DNA of 64,000 nucleotides from JAAYCI01 sp964550985 (GTDB taxonomy: Bacteria; Bacillota; Clostridia; Oscillospirales; Ruminococcaceae). The notes beneath the pieces were generated by a model. That model worked only from the letters and a program-made list of their open reading frames with translations, ran no database searches and had not been told where the DNA came from. The translations under genes were made by a program, and so were the position numbers. Below, one piece after another: positions 1-7,842 of this stretch (positions within the stretch are counted from its first letter, which is position 1; each line of letters opens with the position of its first letter). The stretch lies in NCBI GenBank assembly GCA_964550985.1, contig CAZKBM010000002.1, forward strand, positions 1 to 64,000, read 5' to 3'.

Positions 1-16
1 TTTCACAAAAAGCACA

Positions 17-47
17 GGGAATACTGGGTGTATTCCCGCGCATTTTT
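17..47 (+). terminator. hairpin upstream of the sugar permease genes
   Basis: An 8-bp stem (GGGAATAC at 17-24, GTATTCCC at 30-37) is followed by a short T-run at 43-47. It sits between whatever lies left of the window and the first permease gene. In such operons the solute-binding protein gene usually comes first, so this may be an attenuating hairpin that keeps binding-protein mRNA in excess; that is inference because the upstream gene is not visible. The rest of 1-134 holds no gene except the SD sequence at 118-126. Confidence 0.35.
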
Positions 48-134
48 GGGGAATTATGACGGGTAAAGATGCCGGTGATGCGGCCGTGTCAGCTTTGTGC
101 GGTGTTGCCCTAAACACAGGAGGGGGAAAAGGCC

Positions 135-1052
135 ATGAACACAAACACTACACCCCGCAGGCCACCATCCCTGCGGGCCCGCTCAGAGCGGCACTGGGGC
201 TGGTTTTTTGTGGCCCCCACCATGCTGGGGCTGCTGGTTCTCAACATCATCCCCATTTTTTACACCATCTGGCAAAGCTTTTTTAAAACGGGAGATTTTG
301 GCAAAGGGAACATCTTTATCGGTTTTGCCAACTACCTCAGTATGGGCAAAGACGGCGCCGTGTGGCAGGCCCTGTGGAGCACCATCAAATACACCCTCAT
401 CGAGGTGCCCTTTTCGGTGGTGATTGCGCTGGCGCTGGCCGTATTGCTCAACCGCAAAATGCGGGGGCGCACGGTGTACCGCGCGCTGTTCTTTTTACCC
501 ATGGTGGCCGCGCCCGCAGCCGTTGCCATGGTGTGGCGCTGGCTGTATAACACCGATTTTGGCCTCATCAACAACCTGCTGGCAAAGCTTGGCATACCCG
601 CTATAAGCTGGCTTACAAACGCCAGCTTTTCGGTGCCCTCCATCGCCGCCGTTGGTATATGGTCCAGCGTGGGCTACAACGCCATCCTCTTTTTGGCCGG
701 CCTGCAGGAAATTCCCACCGATTTTTACGAGGCCGCCGAAATTGATGGGGCCGGGGGCTTTAAGCAGTTCTTCCGCATCACCGTGCCGCTGCTTTCCCCC
801 ACCGTTTATTTTGTAACCACCACCCGCACCATTGCCGCCATGCAGGTATTCGACCTCATCTATATGATGATCTCCCCCATCAGCCCGGTGCTCTCCAAAA
901 CACAGTCTCTGGTGTACCTGTTCTATAAATACACCTTTGAACAAAATAACCGTGGCTATGGGGCCGCTATTGTGGTATTGCTGCTTGGGGTTATCATGGT
1001 ATTCACCGTCATTCAGCAGTACGCCCAAAAAAAATGGGTGCATTATGATTAG
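135..1052 (+). CDS. sugar ABC transporter permease, MalF/UgpA type
   Basis: This is one of the two membrane subunits of a carbohydrate-importing ABC transporter (305 aa). A hydrophobic segment starts after a short basic N-terminus (about residues 21-45), and about six membrane spans are visible. The cytoplasmic EAA loop that docks the ATPase is at about residues 199-220 (EAAEIDGAGG). The start is set by AGGAGGGGG at 118-126, nine bases before the ATG. The second permease follows 12 bp downstream. Neither a solute-binding protein nor an ATPase gene is present in the window; Firmicutes often use a shared MsmK-type ATPase encoded elsewhere. The GH4 gene next door suggests an alpha-galactoside or alpha-glucoside substrate (inference). 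Confidence 0.92.
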   Translation: MNTNTTPRRPPSLRARSERHWGWFFVAPTMLGLLVLNIIPIFYTIWQSFFKTGDFGKGNIFIGFANYLSMGKDGAVWQALWSTIKYTLIEVPFSVVIALALAVLLNRKMRGRTVYRALFFLPMVAAPAAVAMVWRWLYNTDFGLINNLLAKLGIPAISWLTNASFSVPSIAAVGIWSSVGYNAILFLAGLQEIPTDFYEAAEIDGAGGFKQFFRITVPLLSPTVYFVTTTRTIAAMQVFDLIYMMISPISPVLSKTQSLVYLFYKYTFEQNNRGYGAAIVVLLLGVIMVFTVIQQYAQKKWVHYD

Positions 1053-1064
1053 GGGGGCCGCGCA

Positions 1065-1895
1065 GTGAAACTGGAACGCAAAAGCACCAGGGCTATCATT
1101 CACATCGTGCTTATCGTTGGCGGCGCGGTGATGATGATCCCCTTTCTATGGATGATACTGACCGCCTTTAAAACCCAAACCGAGGCCACCAGTATAAACC
1201 CCTTTATCATCTTCCCTTCGGTATGGAAGATGGACGCCTTTTTTGCCGTGGGGGCCAAGGTAGATTTTTTGCGTACTTACATCAATACTTTACTGCTCAT
1301 TGCCCTTCGCATCCTGTGCGCGGTGCTAACGGCCACCATGGCGGGCTATGCCCTGGGGCGGCTAAAATTCCCGGGCAGAAGCCTCTGTTTTGGGCTTATC
1401 CTTTTCCAGCTCATGATTCCCACCCAGATCTTCATTTTGCCCCAATACCTGATGATTAGCAAAATCAACATGCAAAACACCATTTTTGCGCTGGTTTTCC
1501 CCGGTATTGTAACGGCTTTTGGCACCTTTTTGCTGCGGCAAAACTACATGACCCTGCCAAAAGACCTGGAGGACGCCGCCCGGATAGACGGCTGCAATAT
1601 TGGCCAAACCTTTTTGCATGTGATGATGCCCCTTACCCGCAGCAGCATGGTGGCGCTAAGCATTTTTACCGCCCTGTTCGCCTACAAAGAACTGATGTGG
1701 CCCCTGATTGTGAATACAAACCAAAACTACATGACGCTTTCTTCGGCGCTGGCAAAGCTGCAGGGGCAGTATACCTCCAACTACCCAGAACTGATGGCCG
1801 CCACCCTGATTGCCTGCATCCCCATGATCATCATCTATCTCATCTTCCAAAAACAGTTTATCCAGGGCATTGCCACCTCAGGCGTTAAACTTTAG
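1065..1895 (+). CDS. sugar ABC transporter permease, MalG/UgpE type
   Basis: This is the second inner-membrane subunit of the same importer (276 aa, the normal length for the family). It starts with GTG at 1065 behind a weak GGGGGG stretch. The first span lies at about residues 14-33 and the EAA-like loop (DAARIDGCN) at about residues 169-185. The C-terminus ends in GIATSGVKL, typical of the MalG branch. It lies 12 bp after the first permease and about 55 bp before the GH4 gene, so the three are almost certainly cotranscribed. Confidence 0.92.
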   Translation: MKLERKSTRAIIHIVLIVGGAVMMIPFLWMILTAFKTQTEATSINPFIIFPSVWKMDAFFAVGAKVDFLRTYINTLLLIALRILCAVLTATMAGYALGRLKFPGRSLCFGLILFQLMIPTQIFILPQYLMISKINMQNTIFALVFPGIVTAFGTFLLRQNYMTLPKDLEDAARIDGCNIGQTFLHVMMPLTRSSMVALSIFTALFAYKELMWPLIVNTNQNYMTLSSALAKLQGQYTSNYPELMAATLIACIPMIIIYLIFQKQFIQGIATSGVKL

Positions 1896-1950
1896 CTGCC
1901 AGGGCCTTGGCCCCTGCCCCTATCAAATATTCACGAAGGGAATATCCGCT

Positions 1951-3282
1951 ATGAAAATTACATTCATGGGCGCAGGTAGCACCATCTTCGCCCGCAACGT
2001 ATTGGGGGACTGCATGTCCACCCCCGCCCTGATGGAGGCCGAAATTGCCCTGTACGATATTGACGCCGCCCGCCTAAAAGAAAGCGAGGCCATTTTAAGC
2101 GCCATAAACAAAGGCAAGGGGAACAAGGCCCGCATTAAAACATACCTTGGGATACCACAGCGTAAAGACGCCTTGCGTGGCGCCAACTTTGTGGTAAACG
2201 CCATACAGGTGGGCGGCTATGACCCCGCTACCATTGTGGATTTTGAAATACCCAAAAAATACGGCCTGCGGCAAACCATTGCCGACACCCTGGGCATAGG
2301 GGGCATTATGCGGGCGCTGCGCACCATACCCGTGCTGCAGGGCTTTGCCGAGGATATGCAGGCCGTTTGCCCAAACGCCTGGTTTTTAAACTACACAAAC
2401 CCCATGGCCATGCTTACAGGGTATATGCAGCGCTACACCGGCATAAAGACGGTGGGCCTTTGCCACAGCGTGCAGGAGTGCACGAACAAACTGTTCCAGG
2501 CGCTGGATATGGAGGACAAACTGCCCGGCCACACCGAATATATAGCGGGCATCAACCACATGGCCTGGCTGTTGAAAATTGCCGATAAGGACGGCAACGA
2601 CCTGTACCCCGAGCTGAAAAAACGTGCAAAAGCCAAAAACGCCGCCGAAAAACACGGCGACATGGTGCGCTTTGACTATATGGAAAAGCTGGGCTACTAC
2701 TGCACCGAAAGCAGCGAGCACAACGCCGAATACAACGCCTTTTATATTAAAAACAAATACCCCCAGCTGATTGAGCAATTCAACATCCCGCTGGACGAAT
2801 ACATCAGCCGGTGCATCAAACAAATTGCGGGCTGGGAGGAGGAGTACCAAAAGCTTGCCAGCCAGGCCGTGCTGGAGCACGAACGCAGCACCGAATACGC
2901 CAGCTACATTATGGAGGCCATGGTAACGGGCGTCCCCTACAGCCTGGGCGGCAATGTGCTAAACAGTGGCGGCCTGATTGAAAACCTGCCCGCCGAGGCC
3001 TGTGTGGAGGTGCCCTGCATGGCCGATAAGGCGGGCATACACCCCACCTATGTGGGCCGTCTGCCCCAGCAGTTGGCCGCCATGAACAGCACGAACATTC
3101 AGCCCCAGCTGCTTACCATAGAGGCGGCGCATACCTTAAAAAAAGAGCACATCTACCACGCCGCCATGCTGGACCCACACACGGCCGCCGAGCTCTCGCT
3201 GGATGATATCATACGCTTGGTAGATGAACTTTTGGAGGCTCACCGCGAGTGGCTGCCCCACTACCACAGCGGCGCACTATAG
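1951..3282 (+). CDS. GH4 family alpha-galactosidase/alpha-glucosidase (NAD- and Mn-dependent)
   Basis: This is an intracellular glycosidase of family 4, which cleaves alpha-glycosides by an NAD+-dependent redox/elimination mechanism rather than classical hydrolysis. The protein is 443 aa from the ATG at 1951, preceded by GAAGGG. The open frame extends upstream to 1870, but that part has no SD and overlaps the permease. Visible landmarks are the N-terminal dinucleotide motif GAGSTIF, the NYTNPMAM segment, and the metal ligands Cys171 (GLCHSVQ) and His203 (GINHMAW), which are spaced as in the AglA/MelA branch. It is downstream of the two sugar permeases and probably hydrolyses the imported sugar. 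The exact substrate (melibiose/raffinose or maltose type) cannot be read from sequence. Confidence 0.9.
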   Translation: MKITFMGAGSTIFARNVLGDCMSTPALMEAEIALYDIDAARLKESEAILSAINKGKGNKARIKTYLGIPQRKDALRGANFVVNAIQVGGYDPATIVDFEIPKKYGLRQTIADTLGIGGIMRALRTIPVLQGFAEDMQAVCPNAWFLNYTNPMAMLTGYMQRYTGIKTVGLCHSVQECTNKLFQALDMEDKLPGHTEYIAGINHMAWLLKIADKDGNDLYPELKKRAKAKNAAEKHGDMVRFDYMEKLGYYCTESSEHNAEYNAFYIKNKYPQLIEQFNIPLDEYISRCIKQIAGWEEEYQKLASQAVLEHERSTEYASYIMEAMVTGVPYSLGGNVLNSGGLIENLPAEACVEVPCMADKAGIHPTYVGRLPQQLAAMNSTNIQPQLLTIEAAHTLKKEHIYHAAMLDPHTAAELSLDDIIRLVDELLEAHREWLPHYHSGAL

Positions 3283-3336
3283 GGCATAAGCCCGCGCGCC
3301 CTATGCCAGGGCGGCGCAGCGGCCACCGTATACCGG

Positions 3337-3365
3337 TTGTTTTTTACTGCCAATGCCTGTATAAT
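3337..3365 (+). promoter_or_regulatory. sigma-A type promoter of the SGNH hydrolase gene
   Basis: TTGTTT (3337-3342), a 17-bp spacer and TATAAT (3360-3365). Transcription would begin near 3372. An ATG at 3380 would therefore be almost leaderless, which favours the TTG start at 3431. Confidence 0.6.
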
Positions 3366-3430
3366 GATGAAATATATACATGGTGATTCGCCCGCTTTTT
3401 GGCGGGCACAGAGAAACGGAGCATGGCAGA

Positions 3431-4750
3431 TTGGCAAAAGACCCTGAAAGAAAAGACTCCCTCCCCGAGGACCTGGACACGTGGCTGGCCGGTATTCGGG
3501 AGGAGGCCAAGGCCGAGGTAAAGGCCAAAGCGCCGGAAAAGCAACCGGCCGCAGGTTCCCGCGCTTTGCAAGACCCCGCCGCAATGGAAGACTTTGAAAA
3601 ACAGCGCAAGCACCGCCGCCTTTTGCGCAAAGCGCGGCGTGGTATTGTGTTGCTCGGCTCGGTGGTGGCCATTTTGGCGGTGGCCTGGGGGATAACCTCC
3701 CTAGTTACGGCTTTTGGCAAAAACAATAGCGGCGGCCAGCCGCCTGTTTCGCTGGCTGCGGGCTCTGCCGCCAGCCAGCCCTTGCCGGCCGCGCCCGATA
3801 ACACCGCCTGGAATTTTGTGGGCCCCGTACAGCAAACCATCAACCAGATGGAGCTGCTAACCCCCGATTTCAGGATGATTGCCCTGCCCGAAAACGGCCG
3901 GGTGGACATGAGTTATTTTAGCACCGTCACCTTTGTGGGAGACTCCCTCACCCAAGGTTTCCAAATCTACTCCCAGGGTATTCCCAACGCGCATTACTGC
4001 GCCTACAAAGGCATAGGCCCCAAACAGATTTACGACGGTTCCATTCAGCGCAAGGTGGACGGCACCCAGGAGATACCCATGGACGCCCTGGTGGCCAGCG
4101 CCCCGGCCAATGTGTACATTCTGCTGGGGGCCAACGCCATGGTGGGGCTGGACGATGAAAGTATTTTGGCCTATTACCGCGAGATGCTGGCCGCCATGCG
4201 GGCCGCCTTGCCGCCCACCACAGGGTATTATATCCAATCCATTACGCCGGTGCGGCCTGATAACGACCCCGGCTTTGACATGGCCCGCATCGATAACCTG
4301 AACAACCAACTGGCCAAGATGGCTTTTCAGGAAAACCTCTACTTTTTGGATTTAACCGAGATTTTGGCCGGGGACGACAACTACCTGCGCGAGGATTTTA
4401 CCGGCAAGGACGGCTACCACCTCAGCCCTTCGGGCTATGCCGCCTGGGCCGATTATTTGGTTACCCACACGGCCTATAACCCCGCAAACCCCTACCTGGA
4501 GGGCAGCCCTTTTTATAAAGCGCCTGAACCCGTGCCGGAGCCCGCGCCCGAACCCGCGCCCGCTTCTGTCCCGGCCTCTGTTCCGGTAGACCCCGCCGCT
4601 GTGCCCCCGGCGGACCCAGCCGCCACACCCCCGGCAGACCCCGCCGCGCCGGTGGACCCAGCCGCCACACCCCCGGCAGACCCCGCCGCGCCGGTGGACC
4701 CTGCCGCTGCGCCCCCGGTTGACCCCGCCGCCACCCCGGCCCCCGCATAA
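3431..4750 (+). CDS. membrane-anchored SGNH/GDSL hydrolase with Pro/Ala/Asp repeat tail
   Basis: This is a predicted extracellular esterase or acyl-hydrolase (439 aa from TTG 3431). An N-terminal charged cytoplasmic region is followed by one membrane span (about residues 70-93) and an outside-facing SGNH domain. Block I is FVGDSLTQG with catalytic Ser172; block V is DGYHLS with Asp327 and His330. The C-terminal ~70 residues are proline-rich with imperfect PADPAA/PVDPAA repeats, like a wall-spanning stalk. I chose TTG 3431 because GGAG (3418-3421) lies nine bases upstream. The frame is also open to an ATG at 3380, but that start overlaps a hairpin (3389-3407) and has no SD. An ATG at 3423 in another frame reads MADWQKTLKE before running into unlikely sequence, so a frameshift near 3450 is possible. 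The substrate could be an O-acetyl group on wall polymer (inference). Confidence 0.8.
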   Translation: MAKDPERKDSLPEDLDTWLAGIREEAKAEVKAKAPEKQPAAGSRALQDPAAMEDFEKQRKHRRLLRKARRGIVLLGSVVAILAVAWGITSLVTAFGKNNSGGQPPVSLAAGSAASQPLPAAPDNTAWNFVGPVQQTINQMELLTPDFRMIALPENGRVDMSYFSTVTFVGDSLTQGFQIYSQGIPNAHYCAYKGIGPKQIYDGSIQRKVDGTQEIPMDALVASAPANVYILLGANAMVGLDDESILAYYREMLAAMRAALPPTTGYYIQSITPVRPDNDPGFDMARIDNLNNQLAKMAFQENLYFLDLTEILAGDDNYLREDFTGKDGYHLSPSGYAAWADYLVTHTAYNPANPYLEGSPFYKAPEPVPEPAPEPAPASVPASVPVDPAAVPPADPAATPPADPAAPVDPAATPPADPAAPVDPAAAPPVDPAATPAPA

Positions 4751-4765
4751 GCAACTATAGCCAAC

Positions 4766-4926
4766 CATTACAATTTCTCAAAAGGTTGCGCAGCAAGCTT
4801 TTGCTATTAGCGTTTCTCAAAAAGCTGTGCAGCAGGTTTTTGTAAAAGACTCTTATACCGAGTAGAAACGGTTAGGCAGCGCCTGATTTTCCCGTATCTA
4901 TACGCTACTGTTTGTTCATTTGCTGT
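4766..4926 (-). repeat. dispersed repeat A, copy A1 (about 160 bp, reverse orientation)
   Basis: Non-coding element, highly similar to the copy at 18624-18793 read on the other strand. It contains the conserved end that reads ACAGCAAATGAACAAAC on the minus strand, the GGCGCTGC motif, and two versions of a ~35-nt module (CTGCTGCACAGC and TTGCTGCGCAAC types). It lies directly after the SGNH hydrolase stop codon. Confidence 0.85.
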
Positions 4927-4931
4927 GAGCC

Positions 4932-4977
4932 AAAAAACGCCTTGCGCCAGTTTTTCCACTGGCCCAAGGCGTTTTTT
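4932..4977. terminator. bidirectional Rho-independent terminator
   Basis: A-run, stem AACGCCTTG / CAAGGCGTT with an inner GCCAG/CTGGC stem, then a T-run (4972-4977). The symmetric A and T runs allow it to end transcription from both the SGNH gene (+) and the RidA operon (-). Nothing recognisable lies in 4978-5075. Confidence 0.85.
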
Positions 4978-5075
4978 CTATTCAACTGCAACCAGCCAAA
5001 TGAAGGAGAATCCCCTTTTCACTGGTTTAACTTTTTCTTAATTATTCTACGCGCTGCGCTTTCCTCGCTTCCGGC

Positions 5076-5444
5076 TCAGCTTTCTAGCGCCACCACCAGC
5101 GAAACTTTCAACCGATATTCCGGCAGGGCAAGCTTTGCACCCACCACGGTGCGGGCGGGCTCGTCTCCGTCGTTAATCCATTCGTCCCAGGCCTGGTTAA
5201 AAGCGCCGTATTCCTCCATATCCTGCAGGTACACCGTGGCGCTTAAAATACGCCCCCGGTTTGTGCCGTGAAAGGCCATCAATTTTTCCAGCTGGGCAAA
5301 TACATCTTCGGCCTGCCCGGCCATATCGGCCTCAATATCCACGGTGGAAATACCACTGATATACAGTACGCCATTATAAGCCACACAGGAGCTGCGGCGG
5401 CCATTGCCCCCAGTGCGGCGAATCTCATTCTTTTCTAATTTCAT
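5076..5444 (-). CDS. RidA-family protein (YjgF/YER057c/UK114 type)
   Basis: A 122-aa protein with the Rid fold signature: an N-terminal RRTGGNGRRSS segment, YISGISTVDIEADMAGQ in the middle, and a C-terminal VVGAKLALPEYRLKVSLVVAL strand pattern. Rid proteins hydrolyse reactive enamine/imine intermediates released by PLP enzymes or have related roles. The classic RidA arginine in the active-site strand cannot be assigned with certainty, so it may belong to one of the Rid1-7 subfamilies. Its ATG overlaps the stop of the small membrane peptide gene (ATGA at 5441-5444), indicating translational coupling. Confidence 0.8.
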   Translation of the reverse strand: MKLEKNEIRRTGGNGRRSSCVAYNGVLYISGISTVDIEADMAGQAEDVFAQLEKLMAFHGTNRGRILSATVYLQDMEEYGAFNQAWDEWINDGDEPARTVVGAKLALPEYRLKVSLVVALES

Positions 5445-5590
5445 TCAAACAGGCCCTCGTCTAAATCGTCGTTATAAATTTCAATATAATCGGCTTTTTG
5501 CTCGTTCCAATAGCGCAGGGCGGCCACTATGCCAAATACCACGGCCAGTGCCAGCATTACCTTACAAAAGGTTTTGATAGCGGTTCGCAT
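5441..5590 (-). CDS. 49-aa single-span membrane peptide
   Basis: A short open frame starting at the ATG read on the minus strand at 5590-5588, preceded by GGGAG about nine bases upstream. It encodes an N-terminal membrane span (MLALAVVFGIVAAL, about residues 12-25) followed by a charged, acidic tail (NEQKADYIEIYNDDLDEG). Its stop overlaps the start of the RidA gene by one codon. This arrangement, the good SD and the clean topology support a real gene. The function is unknown. Confidence 0.65.
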   Translation of the reverse strand: MRTAIKTFCKVMLALAVVFGIVAALRYWNEQKADYIEIYNDDLDEGLFE

Positions 5591-5632
5591 GTCATCACAC
5601 TCCCTGTTATTTTGGTGTTCCTAAAAGCATTC

Positions 5633-6169
5633 CTAATAATCTACCACCTGAAACAAGCCAAAGCAGGCGGGGCTAAAAGCGTCCTCCTCTGCCGGGAAAG
5701 CCGTGCCAAATACCGTCTCATCGCTTCGGTATCGAATGAGGTTCGCCCCAAATTCCTCCCCTACGGCAAGGCCCAAGCCAAGGGCTTGCAGGGCGGCTTC
5801 GGGCAAAAGCAAACTGCCCCCCCAATACCAGCCCTGTTCATCCTGCCCGGTAAAACGCTCTGGCTTTGGCGTCTGCAAAACTTCGGTCTGCGGCGCACCG
5901 CACAAGGTAAGTTCCGCCGTGCTTTTCGTCAAACAAAACTTCAAAAAAGCACCCGTTTTGCCCGCCACACAAAAAGCCACATGGCTTTCCTCGGCGGGGG
6001 CCTCTTCAAACACGCACAGGCTAAGGGCCAGGCAGCTGCCCAGCGCATACAGCCTTGCCAGGGTATAGGTGTTGCCAAGGGCGGCTTTACCGCTGTAATG
6101 CCGTACTTTTAAGGCGGGCAGGGTATCAAACACCAGCGGCGTCAAGCTTTTAGAAACGGGTATGGGCAA
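5633..6169 (-). CDS. CBM9-like/DOMON-type protein of unknown role
   Basis: 178 aa from a TTG start at 6169, preceded by GGGGGAGAG. The sequence lacks a signal peptide. The order of segments resembles the 'carbohydrate-binding family 9-like' proteins that clostridia encode as small cytoplasmic domains: an ARLYALG... strand, SHVAFCVAGKTGAFLKFCL, then a WYWGGSLLLPEAALQALG segment, and a final glycine/phenylalanine-rich region. The assignment rests on pattern alone. It is the first gene of a minus-strand set with the 49-aa peptide and RidA (gap 42 bp). Confidence 0.45.
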   Translation of the reverse strand: MPIPVSKSLTPLVFDTLPALKVRHYSGKAALGNTYTLARLYALGSCLALSLCVFEEAPAEESHVAFCVAGKTGAFLKFCLTKSTAELTLCGAPQTEVLQTPKPERFTGQDEQGWYWGGSLLLPEAALQALGLGLAVGEEFGANLIRYRSDETVFGTAFPAEEDAFSPACFGLFQVVDY

Positions 6170-6194
6170 AAATCTCTCCCCCTTATACAGGTTC

Positions 6195-6224
6195 AGTATA
6201 GCACATCTGCCAAAAAAAGAACAA
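6195..6224 (-). promoter_or_regulatory. promoter of the CBM9-like/RidA gene set
   Basis: Read on the minus strand: TTGTTC (6224-6219), an 18-bp spacer and TATACT (6200-6195), about 25 bp upstream of the TTG start. Confidence 0.5.
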
Positions 6225-6334
6225 GGCCCTCGGGCAAATTACACCAGGGAAAGCCACAGGGGATGCATCCGCGGACCATAAAAAATTTTATGTGGCGCAA
6301 AGAGGGGGGAACCGCAATTTGGTTGCATATCTGG

Positions 6335-6363
6335 TTGACACCTCCCCGGCAAGTGATTACAAT
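6335..6363 (+). promoter_or_regulatory. promoter of the rnf operon
   Basis: A near-consensus sigma-A promoter: TTGACA (6335-6340), 17 bp, TACAAT (6358-6363). It predicts a 5' leader of about 145 nt before rnfC. No known riboswitch fold was recognised in the leader. Confidence 0.8.
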
Positions 6364-6513
6364 GTAATCTGTATGCACTTACTTCTCCCGGCGTGCTGTG
6401 AAGGCCATTATATCACTTTTTATCGTTATTTTATTGACGAAGTAAAAACGGTATGCACACCGGGCCAAATTGCCTGTAAAAAGGCGGTAAATGGGGTACG
6501 AAGGAGGAAAAAG

Positions 6514-7842
6514 ATGCTAAAAAAACTCAGGAGCCTTTCGCAAGGGGCAGCGGTGCCCCACCGCAAAGGCACCGAGAAACTGGCCACCCAGCCCATGCCG
6601 GTGCCGGGGGAAATAACCCTGCCCATGCAGCAGCACATCGGCGCGCCCTGTAAGCCGGCCGTAAAAAAAGGCGATGCCGTGCTGGTGGGCCAACTGGTTG
6701 GCGAAGCGGGGGGTTTTGTCTCATCGCCCATCTATTCGGGTGTTTCGGGCACGGTTAAGGCCGTGGAAGCGGTGGTTTCGGCCAGCGGCGCACTGGTGGA
6801 GGCTGTTGTTATCACGCCCGATGGCGCACAGACCGTATCGCCCGAGGTGGCCCCGCCCGCCGTGCACGACCGCGAGAGTTTCCTTGCCGCTGTGCGGGCC
6901 AGCGGCCTTGTGGGCCTGGGGGGGGCGGGTTTCCCCACCAGCGTGAAGCTGGCCCCCAAAAACCTGGACCAAATTGACCTTTTGCTCATCAACGCCGCCG
7001 AGTGTGAGCCCTATATCACCAGCGACGACCGCGAGATGCTGGAGCATGGGGAGGACATCCTTTCGGGCATTGCCGCCGTACAGAAATACCTCGGCATCCC
7101 AAAAGCCATCATCGGTATTGAGCGCAACAAGCCCGAGGCCATGGATTTACTGTTTGCCCTGACCCAGGGCGAGGCCAAAATGGAGGTATTCCCCCTGCGC
7201 TCGCGCTACCCGCAAGGGGCGGAAAAGGTGCTGATTCAATCCATCACCGGGCGGCAGGTGCCCGCCGGGGGCCTGCCTGCCGATGTGGGGGTTGTGGTAT
7301 TGAATGTTACCACCGTTGCCACCATAGGGCGTTACCTGGCCACGGGTATGCCCCTTGTAACCAAGCGCCTTACGGTGGACGGCGGAGCCGTGGGCGAAGC
7401 TAAAAACGTAGAGGTGATTTTGGGCACAAGTGTGGCCGATGTGATTGCCTTTTGTGGCGGTTACCGCGAAACGCCCGGCAAAATTTTAATGGGCGGCCCC
7501 ATGATGGGCCTGGCTTTGCCGGATGACAAACAGCCCATTTTAAAACAGAACAATGCCATTTTGGCCCTAACGCGGGAGGAAGCCGCCCTTCCCACGCCAA
7601 ACCCCTGCATCCGCTGTGGGCGCTGTGTAAATGCCTGCCCCATGAATCTTTCGCCCGTGGAAAGCTGCGAGGCTTACGAGGCGCGGGATCTGGAGATGCT
7701 AAAAACCCTGAATGCCGATGTGTGCATCGCCTGCGGGGTTTGCAGCTTTGTTTGCCCGGCGGGGCGCTATGTCTCCCAAACGGCCAACCTGGCCCGCGGG
7801 TATCTCATGAAGGAGGTGGCCAAACAGCGTGGAAAATCCTAA
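6514..7842 (+). CDS. rnfC: Rnf complex subunit C
   Basis: NADH-binding, FMN- and Fe-S-containing peripheral subunit of the ferredoxin:NAD+ oxidoreductase (Rnf) complex, 442 aa. The ATG at 6514 follows AAGGAGG (6501-6507); the longer upstream frame is leader sequence. Visible elements are the N-terminal barrel-sandwich region, the glycine-rich nucleotide segment GLGGAGFPTSVKL (about residues 131-143) and two [4Fe-4S] motifs, CIRCGRCVNACP near residue 365 and CIACGVCSFVCP near residue 404. It overlaps rnfD by 14 nt. This is the first gene of rnfCDGEAB. Confidence 0.96.
   Translation: MLKKLRSLSQGAAVPHRKGTEKLATQPMPVPGEITLPMQQHIGAPCKPAVKKGDAVLVGQLVGEAGGFVSSPIYSGVSGTVKAVEAVVSASGALVEAVVITPDGAQTVSPEVAPPAVHDRESFLAAVRASGLVGLGGAGFPTSVKLAPKNLDQIDLLLINAAECEPYITSDDREMLEHGEDILSGIAAVQKYLGIPKAIIGIERNKPEAMDLLFALTQGEAKMEVFPLRSRYPQGAEKVLIQSITGRQVPAGGLPADVGVVVLNVTTVATIGRYLATGMPLVTKRLTVDGGAVGEAKNVEVILGTSVADVIAFCGGYRETPGKILMGGPMMGLALPDDKQPILKQNNAILALTREEAALPTPNPCIRCGRCVNACPMNLSPVESCEAYEARDLEMLKTLNADVCIACGVCSFVCPAGRYVSQTANLARGYLMKEVAKQRGKS

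Noticed and set aside
4600..4740. Tandem repeats in the 3' end of the SGNH gene as a possible CRISPR or satellite
   Set aside because: The repeats are in frame and encode PADPAA units; there are no unique spacers.
4352..4768. Gly/Arg-rich frame opposite the SGNH hydrolase tail
   Set aside because: It mirrors the Pro/Ala/Asp repeat codons of the real gene.
5633..6112. Plus-strand open frame overlapping the CBM9-like gene (5498-6112)
   Set aside because: It has no SD and the minus-strand frame has a promoter, SD and protein-like sequence.
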